Positions 22,616 to 30,950 of a DNA stretch of 64,000 nt are shown here, one piece after another. Source of the stretch: Kitasatospora sp. NBC_00315 (lineage in GTDB: Bacteria > Actinomycetota > Actinomycetes > Streptomycetales > Streptomycetaceae). The DNA lies in NCBI RefSeq assembly GCF_041435095.1, contig NZ_CP108025.1, positions 7,564,001-7,628,000 on the forward strand, given 5' to 3'. Within the stretch, counting starts at the first letter, position 1. Every line of letters starts with the position of its first letter. The position numbers and the translations under genes are program-made. The notes under the pieces were generated by a model. It searched no databases. It worked only from the letters and a program-made list of their open reading frames with translations, and was not told where the DNA came from.

Positions 22616-25378
22616 GTGAACTTTCGGCTGCTCGGCGCGGTCTCGGCGGACGGCGTGGACGGGGAACTGCGGCTCGGACCGGAGAAACGGCGCAGCCTGC
22701 TCGCGCTCCTGCTGCTGCGCCGTAACCACGCCGTCTCGGTCGCCCAGCTGACCGAGGCGCTGTGGGTCGCGGCGCCTCCGGCCAACGCCCGCACCGTGGT
22801 GCAGAGCCACGTCTCCCGTCTTCGGGCGCTGCTCGCCGAGGCGCAGGCCGACCGGCACGGGGTGCTGCTGACCACCGCCGGGGACGCCTACGCCCTGCAC
22901 CTGCCGGACGGGCTGGTGGACGTCGAACGGTTCGACGAGCTGCTGGCCGCCGCCCGCGCCGAGCAGCGCTCCGCCGCAGTGGTGGACGCGTTGGAGCGGG
23001 CGCTGGCGCTGTGGCGCGGGCCGGCGCTGACCGGCACCGTGGCCAGCCCACCGCTGGAGGCCTGGCGGCAGAGCCTGGAGGAGAACCGGCTCGCCGCGGT
23101 GGAACTCCTCGGCGAGCACTACCGGCTGCTTGGCGAGCCGGCCCGGGCCGTGGAGATTCTACGCGCGGAGACGGTGGCCCATCCGCTGCGCGAGTCGCTG
23201 GTCTCCGCGCTGATGCTGGCGCTGTTCGGGGCCGGGCGGCAGTCCGACGCGCTCGACTGGTACCACCGCACCCGCGAGTCGCTGGCTGACCGGCTCGGCG
23301 TCGACCCCGGCCGGGCTCTGAACGCCGCCTACGAGCGGATCCTGCGCGGTGAGGGGAGCACCGCCGGCACCGGCGGCCCGTCAGCCGCACTGCCGCAAGC
23401 CGTGGTCCGGGTGCCGGAGCAGCGTCGGGCCGAACCCGACCCGCTGCCCGCCGTCGATCTGCTGCCCCGCTCGCCGCGCGGATTCCACGGCCGGGAGACC
23501 GAACTCGCGGCCCTCGGCGACGCCGCGCGCACCGGCCCGGACGGCGCCGTCGCCCTGGTCACCGGCGCGGCCGGGGTCGGCAAGACCGCACTCGCCCTGC
23601 ACTGGGCGCACCGCAACGCCGCGCGCTTCCCCGACGGCCAGCTCTTCGCCGACCTCGGCGGCTTCAGCGACCGCCCCGTACGCGAGACCGGCGAGGTGCT
23701 CGCCGAGTTCCTCGCCGCGCTCGGGGTCGCCCGAGAGGACCAGCCGGCCGGCGCCGCCGCCCGGGGCGCGCTCTACCGGCGGCTCACCGCCGGCCGCAGG
23801 GTGCTGGTGGTGATCGACGACGCCCGGGACCCGGCGCAGGTCCGCCCGCTGCTGCCCGGCGGCACCGACGCGGTCGCCGTGGTCACCAGCCGGCACCGGA
23901 TGCTCGGCCTGCTCGTCTCCGAACTCGCCCGCCCCATCCCGTTGTCCGTGCTCGACCAGGACGAGTCCACCGCGCTGCTCGCCCGGGTGCTCGGCCCGGC
24001 CCGGATCGCCGCCGAACCCGCCGCCGCCCGCGAACTCGCCACCCTCTGCGACGGCCTGCCGCTCGCCCTGCGGATCGCCGCCGCCAAGCTCGCCGCCGAC
24101 CCGCGCCGCGAACTCGCCTCCCTGGCCGGCCAACTCCGCCAGGAACAGCACCGGCTCGCCCGGCTCGCCACCGAGGAGGTCGGCGTGACCGGCGCGCTGC
24201 GGCTCTCCTACGAGCACTTGTCCCCGCCCGCCGCCCGGCTGTTCCGCACCCTCGGCTTCCACCCCGGTCCGGTGATCGACGCCTACAGCGCCGCCGCGCT
24301 CGGCGACCTCGACCTGTGCGCCGCCGTCGAAGCCCTGGAACAACTCGCCGCCGTCCACCTGATCGGCGAGACCGAGGGCGGCCGGTACACCCTGCGCGAC
24401 CTGGTCCGGCTGTACGCCCGGGAGCTGAGCGTCCGGTCCGGCCCCGTCGAACAGCGGCTGGCCCGCAAACGCCTCGCCGACCAGTACATCTACACCGGCC
24501 TGGGCGCCGCCGAAGCCGCCGAACCCGGCAGCCAGTCCTGCTTCGTCCCCGTCCCCGACAGCCACCGGCCCCGCGCCACCGCCGAGTTCGCCACCGCCGC
24601 GGAGGCGCTGGCCTGGCTCGACGAGCACCGCGAGACCCTCGCCCAGCTGATCGCCACCATCGACCCCGACCGGGCCTGGCGACTGGCGCTCACCCAGTGG
24701 CCGCTGATCGTGCGCCGGGTTCGGGACGGCTGGGTGCCGCAACTGGAACACGCGCTGGACGCGGCCGTCGAAGCCGGCGACCCCGACGGCGAGAGCCAGG
24801 TCCGCGCCCTGCTCGGCTGGGTGCTGGTCTCCAACCGCCGCCTCCCGGAGGCGCAGACCTGCCTGGCCCCGGCCGCTGACCTCGCCCAGCGGGCCGGTAA
24901 CCAGGTCGGCCGGGCGGTCGCGCTGATCAACCTGGCCCTGGTGCAGGCAGAACTCGGCGACACCGCCGCGGCCGGCGCCGGACTCGCCCAGGCCCTGGAG
25001 ATCGCCCTCGCCATCGACCACCGGCACACCGTCACCCTCGCCCTCCAGCACCTGGCCCGCCACCTGCTGGACACCGGCCGCCCCCGCCAGGCCATCGAAC
25101 ACGTTCGGCGCGGGCTGGAGCTGACCGCCGAGGAAGCCCCCGCCGGGCGCCGCGTCCGGCTGCACACCGCCTGCGGCGAGGCGCTGACCGCCCTCGGCCG
25201 GCACCCCGAGGCCCGCGCCCGGCTGCAGGCCGCGCTCGCCGAGGCCGAACGCCTCGGGTACGACGAGGCCACCGCCGAGGTACTGCGCGCCCTCGCCCAC
25301 GCCGAGGACGCCGCCGGACTGGCCCGCGCCGCCACCGTCCACCGCCGGCGGGCCGAAGAATTCGGCCCGGCGCCGTGA
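22616..25378 (+). CDS. AfsR-like SARP regulator with NB-ARC ATPase and TPR domains
   Basis: A 920-residue large SARP. Residues 1-95 form an OmpR-type winged helix (VNFRLLGAVSADGVDGELRL, HAVSVAQLTEALW). Residues 100-245 form the bacterial transcriptional activation domain. An NB-ARC ATPase follows, with Walker A GAAGVGKT (317-324) and Walker B VLVVIDDA near residue 400. Residues about 700-915 are TPR-like helices. The start is GTG 22616, preceded by GGGGGAAG; a TTG 12 codons earlier is less likely. SARPs of this type activate antibiotic clusters by binding heptameric repeats. Candidate targets here are the metabolic operon or the PKS, but this is not shown. GTACATACC at 22586-22594 resembles an ARE half site. 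Confidence 0.92.
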   Translation: MNFRLLGAVSADGVDGELRLGPEKRRSLLALLLLRRNHAVSVAQLTEALWVAAPPANARTVVQSHVSRLRALLAEAQADRHGVLLTTAGDAYALHLPDGLVDVERFDELLAAARAEQRSAAVVDALERALALWRGPALTGTVASPPLEAWRQSLEENRLAAVELLGEHYRLLGEPARAVEILRAETVAHPLRESLVSALMLALFGAGRQSDALDWYHRTRESLADRLGVDPGRALNAAYERILRGEGSTAGTGGPSAALPQAVVRVPEQRRAEPDPLPAVDLLPRSPRGFHGRETELAALGDAARTGPDGAVALVTGAAGVGKTALALHWAHRNAARFPDGQLFADLGGFSDRPVRETGEVLAEFLAALGVAREDQPAGAAARGALYRRLTAGRRVLVVIDDARDPAQVRPLLPGGTDAVAVVTSRHRMLGLLVSELARPIPLSVLDQDESTALLARVLGPARIAAEPAAARELATLCDGLPLALRIAAAKLAADPRRELASLAGQLRQEQHRLARLATEEVGVTGALRLSYEHLSPPAARLFRTLGFHPGPVIDAYSAAALGDLDLCAAVEALEQLAAVHLIGETEGGRYTLRDLVRLYARELSVRSGPVEQRLARKRLADQYIYTGLGAAEAAEPGSQSCFVPVPDSHRPRATAEFATAAEALAWLDEHRETLAQLIATIDPDRAWRLALTQWPLIVRRVRDGWVPQLEHALDAAVEAGDPDGESQVRALLGWVLVSNRRLPEAQTCLAPAADLAQRAGNQVGRAVALINLALVQAELGDTAAAGAGLAQALEIALAIDHRHTVTLALQHLARHLLDTGRPRQAIEHVRRGLELTAEEAPAGRRVRLHTACGEALTALGRHPEARARLQAALAEAERLGYDEATAEVLRALAHAEDAAGLARAATVHRRRAEEFGPAP

Positions 25379-25643
25379 CCAGGTGGGGCCGGGCCGCGGT
25401 GACCCGCCTGGATCGTCCGATCGACTCGTGTTCGCGTGGAAATCGGTTGATAAAGCGTTAGTCATGCGCATGCGAAAGGCAAGTGGCATGGGAGAGAATG
25501 AATGAGTGCGGCAGCTGTGGGTACACCCGGCGCTGCCCGTGGCACCGCGTCCGCACCAGCTGCTCACCCGGTCGCCCCGGGTGGCCCGGCAGACCCTCGC
25601 CCACCCGCACACGGGGCAGTGAAAGCGGGAGGGGTGTCCAGGG

Positions 25644-26345
25644 ATGGCCGAAGAATCGGTGTATATCGACCTCGACGAGGTCCAGTCGTCAGCCAAGACG
25701 ATCTTGGGGTTGCTGAAGGAACTGGAAGGCCCGGCCAACCAGTTGGAGGCAGCCGTCAAGCAGGTTCAGGCCTCGGTCTACGGTGTGGACTTGCTCGGCA
25801 AGTCACTGCAGGGCTCCGGCTCCTCGGTCGGTGGCCTGGGCCAGCACCAGGAGCAGGTGATGGCGGGCATCCGGGTCCTGATGCAGAACGCCACCGCGAT
25901 GGGCGAGAACCTGGTCGCCATGGCCGCGCGCCACGAGGCCAACGACCAGCAGCACGCAGCCGAACTGACCCGGATCGGCGCGACCGGGACGACGCCCGCC
26001 GCGCCGGTCCTCGCCGGCCTGCCGACCGCCGGGCAGGTGCACCTGCCGACCGCTGCGCAGGTGCACCTGCCTACCCCCGGTGTTCTGACCCCCCGCCACT
26101 ACGAGGGCACCACCCTCGCGCCGCTCGGCGAGCCGGACCGGATCAGCGCCGTCCCGACGGTGCCGGGCCTGCGGCCCGATGGTTTCCATTCGGCCACCCC
26201 GGACCTCGATCCGATCACCCGGCCCGCGCCGATCGCTCCCGTCAGCGTCCCCGACGCCGGGGTCGCCTACCACGGCCCGGACGCGCCGGAACTGCACTAC
26301 AACGACAATCCCAACCCGCTGTTCGAGTACTACGCTGCGGACTGA
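25644..26345 (+). CDS. WXG100/ESAT-6-like type VII secretion-associated protein
   Basis: A 233-residue protein. Residues 1-110 are helical and ESX-like (YIDLDEVQSSAKTILGLLKE, LLGKSLQGSGSSVGG, then MAARHEANDQQHAAELTRIG), matching the helix-turn-helix hairpin of WXG100-type secreted proteins without a perfect WxG. The remainder is Pro/Ala-rich with a short repeat (QVHLPTA twice) and ends in NPNPLFEYYAAD. It is the first gene of a same-strand set of four WXG-type genes. A 265-base gap precedes it and may hold the promoter (relatively AT-rich around 25440-25465). The likely role is chaperone or co-secreted partner of the downstream giant protein; this is inferred from order. Confidence 0.72.
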   Translation: MAEESVYIDLDEVQSSAKTILGLLKELEGPANQLEAAVKQVQASVYGVDLLGKSLQGSGSSVGGLGQHQEQVMAGIRVLMQNATAMGENLVAMAARHEANDQQHAAELTRIGATGTTPAAPVLAGLPTAGQVHLPTAAQVHLPTPGVLTPRHYEGTTLAPLGEPDRISAVPTVPGLRPDGFHSATPDLDPITRPAPIAPVSVPDAGVAYHGPDAPELHYNDNPNPLFEYYAAD

Positions 26346-26583
26346 CCGAGCAGCGGCCACTGTCACCGGAGGCGACGGCGGCTGATGTCATGTCGGCTGA
26401 CCCGAGACCCTTTCGGCTGAAGCCACGTGGAGAGCATCAGCCGAATCGCCATCCCGAGCAGGCACCGACGTTCCGACGTCCGACTGATCGCCGCGTCAGT
26501 CGATCCGACGCACCGTCACCGGGACCACCTCGGTGCCGGCCGTCGCCGAACCGACCCGACACCCTCTCAGAGAGCTTCCCGCC

Positions 26584-28899
26584 ATGATCGAGCTGCCGGC
26601 CGACCTCGCCGAAGTACTCAAAACCGTGCAGAGCAACGAGAACGGCAAGGACATCGCCTTCCCGGACGGCGACGAGGAACTGCTCGCCCAGCTCGCCACC
26701 GCCTGGGACAAGTGGAACCAGGCCGCCGGCACCCACGTACAGGCGATCGCCCAGGCCGCGCAGCGCGCGATGGCCAGCATGGCCGGACCCGCCGCCGACA
26801 GCTTCCAGCAGTACCTGCAGAAGTTCGCCGTCGGTGACGGCTCACACGTCTCCACCACCCTGCAGGCCGGCAACGGCCTCGCCCAGGGCCTGTACGGCGC
26901 CGCCGAGGCGGTCAGCAACACCAAGAGCGAGATGATCCGCGAACTCCAGTACGCCAAGGAGTACATCGAGCAGAACCCGGCCGGAAAGCACGACGACATC
27001 GCGCAGTCCGAGGGCATCAAGCAGGCCGCCGCCACCTATCACCAGTACGTCAACCAGGTCGGCAGCGGCGTCGACGGCATGCTCCGCAAGAGCGCCGGCC
27101 ACATCAGCGACATGAACGGCATGGGCAAGACCTGCGCTCTCAACGGCGCGGGTGGCGCCGGGGGTTCGGGCGGCCCGGGCGGCGCGGGCGGTGCGGGCGG
27201 TGCCGGCGGCACCGCCATCGACCCGAGGACGGGGTTGCCTTTCCAGGCGGGGGCTGCTGGTGGGATCGACCCGAGGACGGGGTTGCCTTTCCAGGCGGGG
27301 GCTGCTGGTGGGATCGATCCGGCGACGGGGTTGCCTTTCCAGGCGGGGGCTGCTGGTGGGATCGATCCGGCGACGGGGTTGCCTTTCCAGGCGGGGGCTG
27401 CTGGTGGGATCGATCCGGCGACGGGGTTGCCTTTCCAGGCGGGGGCTGCTGGTGGGATCGATCCGGCGACGGGGTTGCCCTTCCAGGCGGGGGCCTTCCC
27501 GAGCGGCGCCGACGGCGCGGGCGGTGGCGGTGGTGGTGGCGCCGCCCCGTTCAGCATGGGCGCCGTCAACGCTCCCGACGCGTTCGCGGGTGGCGGCGGT
27601 GGCGGCGGTGGCGGCGGTTCCTTCGACGGCGGCTCGTTCGACGGCGGCTCGTTCGACGGTGGGGGCGGCGGCGCCGGCTCCGGTGGAGACAGCGCGGACA
27701 CGCCCAGGCTGAAGCCGTTCACGCCGCTGACGCCCACCATGACGAACTTCGGCGAGGGTGCCGGTGTGGGCGACGGAACCCCGACGTTCACCCCGCTGCC
27801 GGTCAGCCCCTCCCACAGCTCGCTGAACCTCGCCGGGCTCTCCGACCCCAACGTCGGTGGAGCGGGCGGTTCAGGATTCGGCTCCGGCTCGGGCCCGGGT
27901 GGCGGCATCGGTGGCGGGATCGGTGGCGGGCTGGGCGGCAGCGCGGGCGGGGCCGGGGCCGGCGGGCTGTCGCCGTTCGGCGGTGCGGGCGGACTCGGGA
28001 GCGCGTTCGGCGGTGCGTTCGGGGGTGGCGGGGGATCCGGAGTCGGCGGCGCGGAAGGCACCGCCTTGGCGCGTGCCGGCGGCCTCGGAGCGGCGACGGC
28101 CGGCAGGACGACCGGCGCCGCCGGCGCGGTGGCCGGCTCCGGCTTCGGCTCCGGTGCGGGCAGCGGCAGCGCCGCCTCCCGGGCCGGTGGCATGCCCGGC
28201 GGTGGCATGGCCGGCGGCCACATGCCCGGCGGGGGCGGGGGCGGCGGCGGTCGTGGTAAGGAAGCCCGCAAGGGCAACCGGTTCCTCAGCCCCACCCGGT
28301 TCGGCCTCGAAGGCGAGGAGGAGGCGGAGCTGCCGGCCGCGGACTCCGGCATCCTCGGCCAGGCCGGCGAGGCCGATCCGCGCGACCGGCAGTGGCAGCG
28401 TGCCCGCCGCCGCTGGCTGGACGACGCCCGCACCGACGGTACCTTCGGGCTGCCCGAGGCGGCGGCGTCCACCGAGACCGCCACGGCTGCCGCACCCACC
28501 AGCGAGCAGGCGATGCTCAACCAGCTCGCCGGCGTGCTGCTCGGCTCCGGCGCCGACCCCGAGGCGGCGGCGTCCACCGAGACCGCGACCGAGACGGCGA
28601 CCGAGACCGCGAGCAGCGGCACCCCGGCTGTCGATCTGACGGCCACTCAATCGGGCTCCGTCACAACCGAGTCGGCGGGGGACACGGACGAGGGCTATCT
28701 CGATCGCTCCCGGGCTGCCGCCGCGCGGCGCGGCCACCCAGATGCGCCCGAGGCCGCCGCGCCGGCAGCCGCGCCCGCGGCAGCGGCTCCGGCGGCCGCC
28801 GGAAAGCCCGCCCCGCTCCGCGAGGAGGGCGGCTACCAGGTCCCCAGCCCGTTCATGCGCGCCGCACTCAGCCGCCTCGCCGCCCCCGCGGCGGACTGA
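26584..28899 (+). CDS. WXG100-like domain protein with Gly-rich and tandem-repeat linker
   Basis: A 771-residue protein. Residues 1-175 form a WXG100/CpnT-N-type helical domain (FPDGDEELLAQLATAWDKWN, GPAADSFQQYLQKFAV). Residues 185-320 are a Gly/Ala-rich linker with six copies of IDPATGLPFQAGAAGG. Residues 320-580 are glycine-rich (GGGGG runs, GGSFDGGSFDGG). A basic patch (GRGKEARKGNRFLSPTRFG, about 558-580) introduces an acidic/Ala-Thr-rich C-terminus (STETATA repeats, RDRQWQRARRRWLDDARTDGTFG). I know similar WXG100-Gly-rich proteins next to large streptomycete toxins, but no defined function. The start ATG 26584 has only a weak ribosome site (CAGAGAG). Confidence 0.75.
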   Translation: MIELPADLAEVLKTVQSNENGKDIAFPDGDEELLAQLATAWDKWNQAAGTHVQAIAQAAQRAMASMAGPAADSFQQYLQKFAVGDGSHVSTTLQAGNGLAQGLYGAAEAVSNTKSEMIRELQYAKEYIEQNPAGKHDDIAQSEGIKQAAATYHQYVNQVGSGVDGMLRKSAGHISDMNGMGKTCALNGAGGAGGSGGPGGAGGAGGAGGTAIDPRTGLPFQAGAAGGIDPRTGLPFQAGAAGGIDPATGLPFQAGAAGGIDPATGLPFQAGAAGGIDPATGLPFQAGAAGGIDPATGLPFQAGAFPSGADGAGGGGGGGAAPFSMGAVNAPDAFAGGGGGGGGGGSFDGGSFDGGSFDGGGGGAGSGGDSADTPRLKPFTPLTPTMTNFGEGAGVGDGTPTFTPLPVSPSHSSLNLAGLSDPNVGGAGGSGFGSGSGPGGGIGGGIGGGLGGSAGGAGAGGLSPFGGAGGLGSAFGGAFGGGGGSGVGGAEGTALARAGGLGAATAGRTTGAAGAVAGSGFGSGAGSGSAASRAGGMPGGGMAGGHMPGGGGGGGGRGKEARKGNRFLSPTRFGLEGEEEAELPAADSGILGQAGEADPRDRQWQRARRRWLDDARTDGTFGLPEAAASTETATAAAPTSEQAMLNQLAGVLLGSGADPEAAASTETATETATETASSGTPAVDLTATQSGSVTTESAGDTDEGYLDRSRAAAARRGHPDAPEAAAPAAAPAAAAPAAAGKPAPLREEGGYQVPSPFMRAALSRLAAPAAD
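27217..27495 (+). repeat. 48-bp tandem repeat, six copies
   Basis: Six head-to-tail copies of a 48-bp unit encode IDP(R/A)TGLPFQAGAAGG, the last one truncated. Copies are almost identical at DNA level, including rare-for-this-genome codons (TTG, TTT, GCT, GGT, GGG), which indicates recent expansion by slippage or recombination. Confidence 0.95.
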
Positions 28900-28939
28900 C
28901 CCGCGCCCGCCGCTGAACCCGCACCGACGAAGGAACACC

Positions 28940-30037
28940 ATGAGCAACGACGAGCCCGCCTGGTACGAGACCGAGGCCACGCATGAGGAGCCGTTGGAAC
29001 AGGCACAGCCCGAGTTTTTGGCGCGGCAGGGGGTTGAGTTGGCGCCCGATGAGCCGTTTGTGCAGGCGCGGCAGGGGGTTGAGTTGGCGCCCGATGAGCC
29101 GTTTGTGCAGGCGCGGCAGGGGGTTGAGTTGGCGCCCGATGAGCCGTTTGTGCAGGCGCGGCAGGGGGTTGAGTTGATGCCCGATGAGCCGTTTGTGCAG
29201 GCGCGGCAGGGGGTTGAGTTGGCGCCTGATGAGCCGTTTGTGCAGGCGCGGCAGGGGGTTGAGTTGATGCCCGATGAGCCGTTTGTGCAGGCGCGGCAGG
29301 GGGTTGAGTTGGCGCCCGATGAGCCGTTTGTGCAGGCGCGGCAGGGGGTTGAGTTGGCGCCTGACGAGCCGTTTGTGCAGGCGCGGCAGGGGGTTGAGTT
29401 GGCGCCCGATGAGCCGTTTGTGCAGGCACAGTCGGAGTTGAGGCCGGCGGAGCGGCACGGGATGGAGCTGCCTGAAGGGCAGTTGAGGCCGGCGCAGTCG
29501 GAGTTGAGGATGGCCGCGCTGCCCGAGCAGCAGGTGCGGGCCCGCACTGCCGCGTCGGTGTCCAAGCGGAGGGTTGAGGGGGCTGACGGCGGCGGCAGTG
29601 CCGGTCAGGGCTTCAAGGTCGACCCGGAGCAGTACCAGGCGGCGGTGTCGCCGATGCTCGCCGCATCCGAGCAGGTCCGGTCGCTGTACACCTCGTTGAG
29701 CGCGTTCCTGCCATCGCTGGAGGCGCAGAACCCGTGGGGCAACGACGAGTCCGGCAAGAAGTTCGCCGAGGGTGAGAAGGGCTACCTGAAGTACAGCAAG
29801 GACACGCTGGACGTCGTCAAGGGCCTGCCCGACGCGCTGAAGGGCATCGCCGACGGTCTGAAGGCGATGGCCCAGAGCTACCAGGGCGCCGACGAGTCGA
29901 TCGCCGCCGAGTTCGACGGCATGGACACCGGCGCGAGCTCGCTGCCCGCGGCGCCGTCCCTGCCGAGCACCCCGGTGAACATCCCCGTACACATCCCGGT
30001 GACCCCGCGGAATGTCATCCAGAGCGGAAGGCACTGA
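28940..30037 (+). CDS. Repeat-bearing WXG100-family protein
   Basis: A 365-residue protein. Residues 1-27 are acidic. Residues 29-163 are nine copies of the 15-residue unit RQGVEL(A/M)PDEPFVQA. A short related stretch (ELRPAERHGMELPEGQLRPAQ) follows. Residues about 222-325 form a WXG100-like helical hairpin with the turn LEAQNPWGNDESG. The C-terminus is Pro/Val-rich (PVNIPVHIPVTP). ATG 28940 has AAGGA upstream. It ends five bases before the start of the giant gene, so the pair is almost certainly co-transcribed, and it probably acts as its secretion partner. The repeat region has no match I recognise. Confidence 0.78.
   Translation: MSNDEPAWYETEATHEEPLEQAQPEFLARQGVELAPDEPFVQARQGVELAPDEPFVQARQGVELAPDEPFVQARQGVELMPDEPFVQARQGVELAPDEPFVQARQGVELMPDEPFVQARQGVELAPDEPFVQARQGVELAPDEPFVQARQGVELAPDEPFVQAQSELRPAERHGMELPEGQLRPAQSELRMAALPEQQVRARTAASVSKRRVEGADGGGSAGQGFKVDPEQYQAAVSPMLAASEQVRSLYTSLSAFLPSLEAQNPWGNDESGKKFAEGEKGYLKYSKDTLDVVKGLPDALKGIADGLKAMAQSYQGADESIAAEFDGMDTGASSLPAAPSLPSTPVNIPVHIPVTPRNVIQSGRH
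29024..29428 (+). repeat. 45-bp tandem repeat, nine copies
   Basis: Nine consecutive 45-bp units encode RQGVEL(A/M)PDEPFVQA. Units differ at only a few bases (GCG/ATG for Ala/Met, GCCC/GCCT, GAT/GAC). Codons are T/G-ending (TTG, GTT, TTT) in contrast to the C-ending codons around, which points to one recently amplified unit and probable copy-number variation between strains. Confidence 0.97.
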
Positions 30038-30041
30038 CCAG

Positions 30042-30950
30042 ATGGCTGTCGAACTCCCCGAGCCCCTCCAGTGGGTGCTCCTGATGCTCGCAGGCTGCCG
30101 CTGGCCGGAGGCGGACGAGGACCAGCTCCGCGACATGGCCGACCACTGCCGCAAGGCCGCCGAGGGGCTCAAGGACGCCACGCAGAGCTCCGACGCCGCG
30201 ATCAAGCGCGCACTGGAGGGCCAGCAGGGCCTCGCCGCAGAGTCGTTGAACACGTACTGGGCCAAGTTCGCCACTGGCAAGGGTACCCAGGACGACCCCG
30301 GCTACCTGCCCGGCGCGATCAACGCGCTCAACGGCATGGGCGACATGCTCGAACAGACAGCCAACTCCGCCGAGACCGCGAAGATCCAGATCATCGCCCA
30401 GCTCGGCATCCTCGCCTTCGAACTCGCCACTGCCGAGGCCGAGGCCCCGTTCACCGCGGGTGCCTCGCTGCTCGAGGTCCCCGTGATGATCGCGGGGAGC
30501 CGGGCCGTGATCTCCGCGCTCCTGAAGACCCTGCTCAAGGAGATGATCACGATGGCGGCCAAGCAGGCCGCCCAGATGGCCGCGATCAACTTCCTCGCCC
30601 AGGGCATCGAACTCGCCGAGGGCCACCGCAAGAGCATCGACATGAAGGAGCTCGGCCAGAACGCGCTCGGCGGCGCGATCGGCGGCGCCTCCGGTCACCT
30701 GATCGGCAAGGGCATCGGCGGCGCCGGCGCGAAGCTCGGTGCGGAGAAGGCGCTCAACTCCACCGTCGGCAAGATGGCCACCGGCGCCGCCGTCGGCGTC
30801 GGCGCGGACGTCTCCACCCAGCTCATCACCACCGGCAAGGTCGACGGCGAGTCGCTGCTCGGCTCCGGCCTCTCCGGCGGCGCGGGCGCCGGCCTGCACG
30901 CGGGCGCCTCCGCGGTGAAGGGTCACGCCAACGCCCCCAAGCCCGCCGAG
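30042..30950 (+). other. Giant protein: CpnT-like WXG100 N-terminal domain
   Basis: Residues 1-300. The block GCRWPEADEDQLRDMADHCR parallels FPDGDEELLAQLATAWDKWN of the protein at 26584 and matches the N-terminal domain of CpnT/WXG100_2 proteins. It is followed by long hydrophobic helices (ILAFELATAEAEAPFTAGAS, VMIAGSRAVISALLKTLLKE) and a Gly-rich glycine-zipper-like stretch (ALGGAIGGASGHLIGKGIGG) that could insert into a membrane. Confidence 0.7.

Noticed and set aside
25502..26587. A 361-codon frame overlapping the first WXG100 gene
   Set aside because: It is a +1 shadow of the WXG100 frame; the composition is Arg/Pro-rich and the WXG-type protein is clearly the coding one.
29024..29428. 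Could the 45-bp array be a CRISPR?
   Set aside because: Units are contiguous with no variable spacers and stay in frame within a coding gene.
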